A stretch of 64,000 bases of DNA from an uncultured Saprospiraceae bacterium (GTDB taxonomy: Bacteria; Bacteroidota; Bacteroidia; Chitinophagales; Saprospiraceae): NCBI GenBank assembly GCA_937981555.1, contig CALJOK010000077.1, positions 91,009 to 155,008 on the forward strand, read 5' to 3'. Positions within the stretch are counted from its first letter, which is position 1. Every line of letters begins with the position of its first letter. This document shows, piece by piece, positions 8,554-15,916 of this stretch. The position numbers were made by a program, and so were the translations under genes. The notes under the pieces are model-generated. The model saw only the letters and a list, made by a program, of their open reading frames with translations. It ran no database searches and was not told where the DNA came from.

Positions 8554-9996
8554 ATGTCAAAATTATCTTTAACTTTTTTATTTATACTAATTACGGTCTC
8601 ATTAAATGCTCAGTTTTTATGGCAACAGAACTATCCAAATTTGATAGAAGAGGATCATGTATTAAAATCTCATATTGCCACTTCAGATGGTAACTATCTT
8701 ATTTTTGGATCGCAAAAAATAACTCCCGGATTAGATCCAAGGTTCCTCCAAAAAATAGACGATCAAGGAAATTTACTTTGGAAAAAAGTTATTGATTCTA
8801 TTTCTTATGGTGTTCTAACAGGATTATGTTCAACCTTAGATGGTAACTTTATGACTTCAAGTGCGACAACATTTGATGCAAAAATGATCAAGGTTACTCC
8901 TGATGGAGAAATTATATGGACCGTAGAGCACGAAGATTTAGGGAGAGGAAATACGCCGAGTGGTAATCAAATAACTAACACAGGCGAAGGCGGTTTTCTT
9001 TTAACAGGTAGTGAAATCCAAAATAACAATAACCTGGCAATCATGGTTTTAAAGACAGATTCTCAAGGGGAAGAAATTTGGAAAAATAAATACTTTGCTA
9101 CCAACAATCAGAGTAGTCAAGAATATGGAACGACGATTTTTGAGATAGCGGATGGTAGTATTTTAGTTGCAGGAGTAAGTACTACTACGAATGATATGCT
9201 CCTTTTGAAATTAGATAAAGATGGAAATCATCTTTGGAGCCAAATTTATGATTACTCTGATTCCTTTGAAGTACCAACTCAAATTGAATTATCTCCTGAT
9301 GGAAATGGATTTTATATTTTAGGGATGGGAAATAATTTAACGCTGAATAAACCTACATTATTAAAAATAGATTTTGATGGAAATGCTGAATGGCAGAAAA
9401 ATTACGGACAAGGAACTACAGCTGAACTATCAACAACAATGACTTTTACTTCAGATTGTAACATGGTACTTACGCACGGTGAAGATAGCAATCAAGCGGT
9501 AGCTAGTTTACTAGTTAAGTTAGATTATGATGGAAATGAATTATGTACCTATTTGTTGGATCAAGGAGAGGATACTGATTTCCGACCGCTAGCCATTAGT
9601 GAAAAACCTAATGAAGAATTGATTGTGATGGGTACGATTAAGGAGTGCGAAACATGTATCACTAAAATTTTTTCTTTAGGAACGACTAGTATATGCGAAA
9701 GTTTAAACTGCCTGTCATCCGTTTCTAATCAATCAGCTTTATTTTCTATCTCTATTTATCCTAACCCAAACAATGGAATTATAAATATAGAATCAGAGCT
9801 TATTAATTCAGGGATTTTATATTTTGACGTTTACAATATGACTGGTTCAAGAATAAAATCATCTCAATAAATTATTAATGATCTTGATTCTTCACAAACA
9901 ATGATACTTGATCTTAGCTCTTTTCCAAAAGGACTTTATTATTTAAAAACTCATTTCGAGGATGAATTTCAAACCTTTAAAATATTGGTTCAATAA
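8554..9996 (+). pseudogene. T9SS cargo (beta-propeller-like) with in-frame stop in its sorting domain
   Basis: Residues 1-19 are a signal peptide. The body carries at least five repeats of the pattern DxxGxxxW (DDQGNLLWKK, TPDGEIIWTV, DSQGEEIWKN, DKDGNHLWSQ, DFDGNAEWQK), like a PQQ/propeller-type blade array. A type A T9SS sorting domain begins at about residue 400 (SIYPNPNNGIINI) but the frame ends with TAA at 9868-9870. The same frame continues for 41 more codons and supplies the missing half of the domain (LDLSSFPKGLYYLKT... FKILVQ) to a stop at 9994-9996. The intact ancestor would be about 480 residues. The 438-residue product should not be exported by the T9SS. The change could be a real nonsense mutation or a base-call error. 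Confidence 0.85.
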
Positions 9997-10023
9997 TAGA
10001 GTTAAACAAACTTAATCATTGTT

Positions 10024-10836
10024 CTATTCTTCATTTAATTGGAAATTATAAAAATCGGAATTCCCTAATTTTACTTTATTAAAATGCCCTGGAGTTATTT
10101 GAGCATAACGAGTAAACTGCTTGATAAAATGAGCTTGATCGTTGTATCCAGCTTGGTATGCGATATCTGTTAAGTTTTTAAATTGATTAGATTTTATTAA
10201 CTCTACCGCAAAATTGAATTGTTGAATCATAGAATATTCTTTCGGTCCCATTCCTAAACCTTTTAGAAATATTTTTCTTAATCCTCTTTTAGAAATATTA
10301 AAATGATTTGATAAAACTTCTACGGAAATATTTCCATTACTCTTTTTTATTAACTCTGTGGCGAAATGAATTTTATTTGGAAATACTTTTTTAGGCTTGT
10401 GGTTTTTTAAAATAAATGATTCTAACAAACTAAATCGAGCCTCTGTATTTGGTGAAGTATTCATTTGTTCCCAGGTTAATTCAATTTTAGATTTTGAATA
10501 AAAATCTTCGAGGTCTAGAATTGAATCAACTACTTTAAAAGGATTTTCATTGGTTATCAAGTGACTGAAAATAGGATTGAGTTGAGCTCCGATAGCATGA
10601 ATTTTTCCTGTTGGTTGTGCACTAATTCTGTTAGTACAAATACATGATATAATTGCTTTGGAATTCCCAATGAGCCCATTAAAAGAAATACCACCTGAAA
10701 GAAAGAAAACAATATTGATATTTCCATTTGGCAAGAGTACAAAATTAGAAGATTTAGGATCGTGATGAACTTCGTAAAAGAAATCTATTAAAGAATTAAT
10801 TGATTGAGTTGTGGGAACCTTAATCGTAGTTATCAT
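10024..10836 (-). CDS. AraC-family transcriptional regulator
   Basis: A 270-residue regulator. The last 100 residues contain the two helix-turn-helix motifs of the AraC/XylS family (VEVLSNHFNISKRGLRKIFLKGLGM and LTDIAYQAGYNDQAHFIKQFTRYAQITPGHF). The first 160 residues resemble the N-terminal domain common in Bacteroidota AraC regulators (FFYEVHHDPKSSNFVLLPNGNINIVFFLSG), probably a small-molecule-binding region. It is a single gene with its own start ATG, facing away from the TonB-like gene. Targets unknown. Confidence 0.9.
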   Translation of the reverse strand: MITTIKVPTTQSINSLIDFFYEVHHDPKSSNFVLLPNGNINIVFFLSGGISFNGLIGNSKAIISCICTNRISAQPTGKIHAIGAQLNPIFSHLITNENPFKVVDSILDLEDFYSKSKIELTWEQMNTSPNTEARFSLLESFILKNHKPKKVFPNKIHFATELIKKSNGNISVEVLSNHFNISKRGLRKIFLKGLGMGPKEYSMIQQFNFAVELIKSNQFKNLTDIAYQAGYNDQAHFIKQFTRYAQITPGHFNKVKLGNSDFYNFQLNEE

Positions 10837-10930
10837 ATTTTATGGTTAAATGGGTGATACCTTCATTTACCTATAGTACAATATACAATAAAAGGTGACG
10901 GGAGAAGTACTTTTTTTTTAATTCAAAAAA

Positions 10931-10960
10931 AAACGACACCCGAAGATTCGAGTGCCGTTT
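10931..10960 (-). terminator. Hairpin terminator after the TonB-like gene
   Basis: Imperfect 13-bp stem with a run of T on the minus strand, 54 bases past the TonB-like stop. Its first 14 bases read on the minus strand (AAACGGCACTCGAA) are identical to the start of the hairpin at 581-610. Confidence 0.8.
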
Positions 10961-11014
10961 GAGTTTGATTACGGTTTTTGTTTTTTGTAAGAGTGTTGTT
11001 TAGTCTTTTTTGGA

Positions 11015-11854
11015 TTATCTTCCTGCGCCGGTAAAAACATAGGTCATTTTCCCACATTGTTTTTTTGGAGCAGAGTAGTCTTTGGCAAATTTATATTTAG
11101 TAGTTAAGTCCACCGCTTTTCTGATTACGGCAAAATCTTTAATTGTAGATGCTTCTGTATCAGGTTTTGAATAAATCACTTGCCCACGTTGGTTGATACA
11201 TAATTCGATTACGATCGTACCTGAAAGTCTCGTGATTTTTTTCACGTCCGCTCGGTAAATTACTTTTCTATTAAAGATTCCAGATCCTGCATTTTCTCCA
11301 AAACCAGTTCCACTATCTGCATTTCCACTACTAGAAGTTTCGTTATCATTTCCAACTTCAGAGGCAGTCCCAGCTTCTTCTACATCGCCATCACCACTTC
11401 CAGGATTTTCTACTTCTTCCACCTCCGCAGGAGCTTCTTCAATAACTGGTTCATCCACTACTGGTTCTTCCGCTACTTCAGTTGTTTCTTTTGGAGTCTC
11501 CAATGCTGGTTCAGGTTCAGGAGTCGTCAATATTTTTTTAGCAGGAGCAGGCTTTACTTTAGGTACTTCCTTTTTGACAGGCTTCTCCACTTTCTTTTTT
11601 CGCTTCTCGACCTTCTTTGCTTTTTTCTTTGGACTCTTTACATTGGAAGAACTTTCTTGTTGGGAAAAATCTACCGTGATAAAACTCATCTCTTCTTTCG
11701 GCAAGGGATCAGGACTCATCATACTTCCCATAAATGGTAACAAACCTAAAACTATCAATGCCACGTGAAAATAAAAAGTGATTAATAAGCCTCTCTTCTT
11801 ATTTTTTTTCTCTTCTTCTTCTTCTTCTTGGTAAGCGTAAGCTGGTGCATTCAT
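11015..11854 (-). CDS. TonB-like energy transducer
   Basis: A 279-residue protein with the classic TonB layout. A short cytoplasmic N-terminus precedes a membrane helix (about 24-45, LLITFYFHVALIVLGLLPF). A long Lys/Pro/Glu-rich periplasmic spacer follows (KKKAKKVEKRKKKVEKPVKK..., EEPVVDEPVIEEAPAEVEE), then a C-terminal domain of about 80 residues with the TonB-type sequence GTIVIELCINQRGQVI. It should couple proton-motive force to outer-membrane receptors. No ExbB/ExbD or receptor gene lies in the window, so it is probably one of several TonB paralogues or a TonB-like structural protein. Confidence 0.8.
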   Translation of the reverse strand: MNAPAYAYQEEEEEEKKNKKRGLLITFYFHVALIVLGLLPFMGSMMSPDPLPKEEMSFITVDFSQQESSSNVKSPKKKAKKVEKRKKKVEKPVKKEVPKVKPAPAKKILTTPEPEPALETPKETTEVAEEPVVDEPVIEEAPAEVEEVENPGSGDGDVEEAGTASEVGNDNETSSSGNADSGTGFGENAGSGIFNRKVIYRADVKKITRLSGTIVIELCINQRGQVIYSKPDTEASTIKDFAVIRKAVDLTTKYKFAKDYSAPKKQCGKMTYVFTGAGR

Positions 11855-12253
11855 ATTCGTCAGTAATTTTTAATTCAAAATATAGGGTAGTAGATTTAAC
11901 GCCCTTTGTATAAAACAATATTGCAGTCTTTTAAAGGAAAATACCGTTAAGGCACTCTTAATATTATATAAGATTTTCTTAAAGTATTAGTCTATACTTT
12001 GATTTGGAAAGAAAAAGGAGGGAAAAGGTTAATCTTAGATTATACTATTCTGCTTATTACTGAGTGGTAAGTTAGAGAATAACTGATAAGTTGATTCTCA
12101 TGTATTCTCGCTATTTATACCTATCAGATACTATTTGACATACCACTTAGGTAGTGCGATGGAACGCGGATGACGCGGATTGAGCAGATTAATGCGGATT
12201 TAATATATTATGATCGTCAAATTTGCTAAAACCCGCTCGATCCGCGTTCCATT
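11855..12253. other. Intergenic region with a GCGGAT-rich palindromic repeat
   Basis: About 400 bases between the TonB-like gene start and the cytochrome c peroxidase stop. The half near the peroxidase holds the repeat at 12160-12251. The rest is AT-rich with no recognisable gene. Confidence 0.5.
12160..12251. repeat. Inverted repeat TGGAACGCGGAT with internal GCGGAT direct repeats
   Basis: A perfect 12-bp inverted repeat (12160-12171 and 12240-12251) brackets about 68 bases. Inside the left part the word GCGGAT recurs three times in 35 bases (GACGCGGATT, AATGCGGATT). Its GC-rich makeup stands out from the surrounding AT-rich DNA, and it ends three bases before the peroxidase stop codon. It looks like a dispersed genomic repeat. 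Confidence 0.75.
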
Positions 12254-13330
12254 TCATTCCTTAGTAGTAAAAGGGTTGCTAAAATCAGGATTATTCAAAA
12301 ATACAGAGTCCGTTAAAGTGTGTAAAAATAGGATGATATTTTCTTTTTCATGCTCCGTTAAATTTAATCTAGTTCGGTAACTATTTTCCATTTTAGCATC
12401 TAAATTATAACTATGATTAACACCATGAGTATAAAAATCTAAAACTTCCTCTAGTGATCGAAATCGTCCATCGTGCATATACGGAGATGTTATGCCTACA
12501 TTTCTCAAGGAAGGAATTCTGAATAATCCAATATCTGAAAGTTTGGTCGTAATATTTCCTTTGCCTTGGTCAATGTATTCGCTCGGAGTTATAAAATTAT
12601 CTAATCCGTTATTACTAAACCCTGCGGTGGTTCCTAATGCATTTGCATCTGTGGTATGGCAATGCAAACAATTCCCTTTAGTTTGATCATTGATTAAATT
12701 AAATCCTTCAAATTCTTGAGGTGTAAAAAAGGCATCACCTCTTAAGACCTGATCATACTTTGAATTGTTTGAAATAAGTGTTCGTTCAAATTGAGCAATC
12801 GCTTTTGAAATAGTAAGACTATCTATTTTTTGATGCTCAAATGCTGCAGCAAATTTTGGCAGATAAAAGCTATTCTTTTTAATTCGCCGAGCTGCTTGAT
12901 CCCAGTTTAAATCCATTTCATCATGAGACCTAACTGGATGAAATACTTGTTCCTCCAGAGTATTTACTTTTCCATCCCAAAAAAAACTATCATACCATTG
13001 AAGATTAAATAAAGGCATCGTATTCCTCTGCATCAAATTTCCATTGATGCCCTTGCTAAATGCTTTAGGAGAATCTGAAAAAGCTTTCTCTTGCTTATGA
13101 CAACTTCCACATGATAGTGTACTGTCTTTACTTAATATAGGATCATAAAAAAGAAACCTTCCAAGTTCAACTCCTTCTACTGTCGGAGGATTATTGGTTG
13201 GAATCATTTTAGGGAAATGAAATAAAACAGGATATTTATAAAGTGTTGGATCTGTTTTTTTTTCAAATCCTAAAAAGAAGATGGAAAAAATAAAAATGAC
13301 ACTTATAAAAATCTTAGAATTACGAATCAT
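12254..13330 (-). CDS. Di-haem cytochrome c peroxidase family protein
   Basis: A 358-residue protein of the bacterial cytochrome c peroxidase/MauG family, which reduces hydrogen peroxide using electrons from small cytochromes in the periplasm. Two CxxCH haem-binding motifs are visible: C74-G-S-C77-H78 and C221-L-H-C224-H225. The family segments LGRFLFYDPILS, RNTMPLFN, FFWDGK and FRIPSLRNVGITSPYMHDGRFRSLEEVLDFY are all present. An N-terminal hydrophobic segment (about 8-22) serves as a signal or anchor. It lies 7 bases after a T9SS cargo gene on the same strand, so the two may be cotranscribed. Confidence 0.95.
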   Translation of the reverse strand: MIRNSKIFISVIFIFSIFFLGFEKKTDPTLYKYPVLFHFPKMIPTNNPPTVEGVELGRFLFYDPILSKDSTLSCGSCHKQEKAFSDSPKAFSKGINGNLMQRNTMPLFNLQWYDSFFWDGKVNTLEEQVFHPVRSHDEMDLNWDQAARRIKKNSFYLPKFAAAFEHQKIDSLTISKAIAQFERTLISNNSKYDQVLRGDAFFTPQEFEGFNLINDQTKGNCLHCHTTDANALGTTAGFSNNGLDNFITPSEYIDQGKGNITTKLSDIGLFRIPSLRNVGITSPYMHDGRFRSLEEVLDFYTHGVNHSYNLDAKMENSYRTRLNLTEHEKENIILFLHTLTDSVFLNNPDFSNPFTTKE

Positions 13331-13337
13331 TTGACAG

Positions 13338-14252
13338 CTACTTTTGAAGTATTATTTTAGCGACTTTGCTTTCTTTATTAGTTTTGATATTTAAATAATA
13401 AAGTCCATTTGGGTAGTTACTTATATCTATAAAAAACTTAGTTGGAATCATTTCCCAATTTTCTAAAACGCTACCATTAGAATCTAGTAGTTCCATCTTT
13501 TCAATAATATGATATTCATTTATTTTTTTTGTTGAAATTTCCACTCGACCTGAAGTTGGGTTAGGAGCTACTACTAAGTATTCATCTTGCTCTACTTCAT
13601 TGACGGTATGTATAATGGTAATATGCACTAAAAGATTATCCATCATCCACCCTTCATTATTATTGTCAATTGAATCACTAACGAAAGTGTGCTTGACCAT
13701 AATACTATCATTATTGTTTAACCAAGTCATATCATAACAAAGCCAAATGTCTTTCCATGTACTATCTAAACCAGTAAAAGCTTGCTCGCCTGTTAAAAGT
13801 GTATCCAGATTACTTTCGTTATATCCATAGAAATTATAAACATAAGGATTGTCAAATGCGCTTTGCCAAGTAGTTCCTCCATCAACTGAAAATTCAATCA
13901 TCCCACCATCTTTTCCAAAATCCATATCGAGTTTTTGTTTCCATTGAATGGCCAAAACTCCCCAAGTCGTCCAAGGTGTTATGGTGTATTGAAAAGAGGA
14001 AGTATTGTTAGAGGGATAATAATTAATAGTATCTGTGATAATTACATTAGGTGCGGTAGCAGCGCTATCAAAAATAATTTTTTGAGGTGAACCAATATGC
14101 CAAATATTCAAACTGGATGTATCAATATCAATATTGATTACTGCGATATCATTGGTGTCAGCACTCTCAAAATATTGATAGAATTCATATTGGCCGAAGG
14201 TAAATAAAGGAAAGATAAATGTGAATAGGTAAGTAGTGAATTGAGCTTTCAT
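13338..14252 (-). CDS. Secreted protein with T9SS type A sorting domain
   Basis: A 304-residue exported protein. Residues 1-20 are a signal peptide. The middle contains Asp-rich beta segments (TPWTTWGVLAIQWKQKLDMD, FSVDGGTTWQSAFDNPYVYN), the pattern of an extracellular beta-sandwich/MAM-like fold. The last 75 residues are a type A T9SS sorting domain (VVAPNPTSGRVEIS... YPNGLYYLNIKTNKESKVAKIILQK). The protein should cross the outer membrane through the T9SS and be released or attached to surface lipopolysaccharide. It precedes the cytochrome c peroxidase by 7 bases. No enzymatic motif recognised. Confidence 0.85.
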   Translation of the reverse strand: MKAQFTTYLFTFIFPLFTFGQYEFYQYFESADTNDIAVINIDIDTSSLNIWHIGSPQKIIFDSAATAPNVIITDTINYYPSNNTSSFQYTITPWTTWGVLAIQWKQKLDMDFGKDGGMIEFSVDGGTTWQSAFDNPYVYNFYGYNESNLDTLLTGEQAFTGLDSTWKDIWLCYDMTWLNNNDSIMVKHTFVSDSIDNNNEGWMMDNLLVHITIIHTVNEVEQDEYLVVAPNPTSGRVEISTKKINEYHIIEKMELLDSNGSVLENWEMIPTKFFIDISNYPNGLYYLNIKTNKESKVAKIILQK

Positions 14253-14515
14253 ATTCGTTTTGTTTTATTATAAAAAAATGTAATCTAAAGTAAGTTTTAT
14301 AAAGGAAGAAAAAATTTAAAAAATTTGCTTTGTTAGCTAGGCTGCACATTTTAATATTCAATCTTGCCTGTGCTGTGTTTCTTTTCTAAAAAGAGGAAAC
14401 TAATTTTTTTATGGAAAAGGAATACTACAAGGAAAGGGTAAATTTTTTATTTAAAATAAAGGATCGTAAAGTGCTGATTATTAAGATATTATAAAGGGAG
14501 GTGTTTTTTATTAAT

Positions 14516-14575
14516 AAATTTACAACAAATTGTTTAATTTAAATTTGCTTATTTGAAACAAATTGTTGTAAATTT
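14516..14575. promoter_or_regulatory. Perfect 20-bp inverted repeat overlapping a promoter
   Basis: Arms 14516-14535 and 14556-14575 are exact reverse complements, separated by 20 bases. Each arm contains the small palindrome AACAAATTGTT, so the region holds two copies of a palindromic site. The right arm overlaps the -7 element at 14569-14576. This geometry suggests an operator for a dimeric regulator, or a hairpin. Confidence 0.6.
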
Positions 14576-14576
14576 G
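14544..14576 (+). promoter_or_regulatory. Consensus Bacteroidota promoter
   Basis: TTTG at 14544-14547 and TAAATTTG at 14569-14576, separated by 21 bases, match the TTTG-N19-21-TAnnTTTG consensus exactly. Transcription would start near 14582, well upstream of the glucosaminidase gene at 14915. The transcript would have a leader of over 300 bases, or a separate small RNA is made. Confidence 0.65.
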
Positions 14577-14601
14577 TTTCAGCTAGAAAGAACAACATAC
14601 C

Positions 14602-14652
14602 ATGTCCTCGGTTTTTTTAAATCTTTTTAGGAAAAGAGAGCCACTTACGTGA
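14602..14652 (+). CDS. Possible 16-codon leader peptide
   Basis: The short frame encodes MSSVFLNLFRKREPLT. It begins about 20 bases after the predicted transcription start and its end runs into the hairpin at 14625-14701, the arrangement of a leader peptide/attenuator. No classic Shine-Dalgarno sequence is needed or seen in this phylum. The evidence is positional only, and it may be a chance frame. Confidence 0.2.
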   Translation: MSSVFLNLFRKREPLT

Positions 14653-14701
14653 ATTAAAATTGGATTCATTACACTATGAATTTGCTCTCTTTTTCCTAAA
14701 A
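14625..14701 (+). ncRNA. Stable hairpin in the leader downstream of the 14544 promoter
   Basis: Arms TTTTAGGAAAAGAGAGC (starting about 14626) and GCTCTCTTTTTCCTAAAA (14684-14701) pair over about 17 bp with one bulge around a 42-base loop. No long T run follows, so it is not a standard terminator. It may be a small-RNA end, attenuator or processed leader. Confidence 0.35.
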
Positions 14702-14761
14702 TTAAAAACGGAAGATGAGGTAAAAAATTAAACATACTTTTTAAAAGAGTGATTAATTTTT

Positions 14762-14860
14762 AGTGATAAACTATAAGTGATGAATGATGAGTTTCCCATG
14801 ATTTGTTTAAAAAAAACAATCGTCAAAAAACTCATCACTTATCACTCGTAGCTCATCATT
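14762..14860. repeat. Palindromic repeat, AGTGATAAG family, copy 1
   Basis: Two 33-base arms (14762-14794 and 14828-14860) pair with a few mismatches around an AT-rich loop. The arm core AGTGATGAATGATGAGTTT is shared with the element at 24044-24114, which shows a dispersed family. Confidence 0.75.
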
Positions 14861-14914
14861 AAGAAATCGTCACTTCTAAAACATGGATTACTTAATCAAA
14901 AAAAAAGAAACACG

Positions 14915-15769
14915 ATGCTTCAAAGATTTATTCCCCTCACTTTCGACAAGCAGCAGGTCTTTACACAAACTTCAGAATGGGCAAAACGTAATTGGATTAA
15001 AATGTTCGGTTTAGTTTTAATCGCTTATGTATTGGTACATAAAGATTTAAACTTGCAATTAAACTTAAATGGAACGACTCCAAATGCGTATCAAGCTTCT
15101 GCATTGCCACTCGGCGAACCTTCAATGCCAACTGCAATGAATACTTCATACTCCTACGCAGAAGAAGAAAAAACAAAACCAACTGAAACTACTCCAAAAA
15201 GAAAAAAGAAGAAAACACCTTCCTCTTCTAAAAAAAACAAAGACGATAATATCTCCAACACTTATTCCAATATGACTTATTCTTTTGGGAAAAATGAATC
15301 AGGTAAGAGTAAAACTTCTAAAAGAAAGAAACAGGAAGCTTATGTCAATCGGTTTGTAGATGTGGCGCAAAAGGAAATGAGAAAATATGGGATTCCTGCA
15401 AGCATCACACTTGCGCAAGGTTTAATTGAAACCAACGCAGGAGATAGTCGGTTGGCAAAACAGAACAACAATCATTTTGGAATGAAATGTTTTTCGAAAA
15501 AATGTGGGAAAGGACATTGCGCTAATTTCACAGATGACTCACACAAAGATTTTTTCCGAAAATATAAATCCTCTTGGGAAAGTTACCGGGCACACAGCCA
15601 ACTTTTGATGGGGAAACGATACCGACATTTGAAAAAATTAGGAAGCGAAAATTATAAAGATTGGGCAAGAGGATTAAAAAAAGCAGGATACGCTACGGAT
15701 AAACGATACGCAGAAAAATTGATTAATATAATAGACGAATTGAAACTTTACCAGTTCGACAATGAGTAA
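14915..15769 (+). CDS. Membrane-anchored glucosaminidase-domain peptidoglycan hydrolase
   Basis: A 284-residue protein with a membrane segment at about 27-43, a Lys/Ser/Thr-rich linker (80-140) and a C-terminal glucosaminidase domain (about 145-280). The domain has the family signature ASITLAQGLIETNAGDSRLA with probable catalytic E172, plus NNHFGMKC and RKYKSSWESYRAHSQLL. Family members cleave N-acetylglucosamine linkages in peptidoglycan and act in cell-wall remodelling. The domain faces the periplasm if the N-terminus is inside. A bidirectional hairpin follows at 15861. Confidence 0.9.
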   Translation: MLQRFIPLTFDKQQVFTQTSEWAKRNWIKMFGLVLIAYVLVHKDLNLQLNLNGTTPNAYQASALPLGEPSMPTAMNTSYSYAEEEKTKPTETTPKRKKKKTPSSSKKNKDDNISNTYSNMTYSFGKNESGKSKTSKRKKQEAYVNRFVDVAQKEMRKYGIPASITLAQGLIETNAGDSRLAKQNNNHFGMKCFSKKCGKGHCANFTDDSHKDFFRKYKSSWESYRAHSQLLMGKRYRHLKKLGSENYKDWARGLKKAGYATDKRYAEKLINIIDELKLYQFDNE

Positions 15770-15860
15770 ACTACCCTTAATTGATCATGAAAATGGAATG
15801 TTGAAATTTTAATTTTTTGTTATAACACCACTCATTGAAGAACTAGCTTTGTTTCGTTTA

Positions 15861-15894
15861 AAAGAAGGTCTTGTATATTTACGAGGCCTTCTTT
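15861..15894. terminator. Bidirectional terminator between convergent genes
   Basis: Arms AAAGAAGGTCT and AGGCCTTCTTT pair over 11 bp with a 12-base loop, and T-rich or A-rich tracts flank both sides. It lies between the glucosaminidase and the subtilase. Confidence 0.7.
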
Positions 15895-15916
15895 CTTTTC
15901 TCACATGTTGATTTTT

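Larger units (their letters stand above)
14253..14914. other. Gene-poor stretch with promoter, inverted repeats and possible leader RNA
   Basis: About 660 bases between divergent genes. It contains a perfect 20-bp inverted repeat (14516-14575), a consensus promoter (14544-14576), a tiny frame (14602-14652), a hairpin (14625-14701) and a dispersed palindrome (14762-14860), all listed separately. No protein-sized gene is present. Confidence 0.7.
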
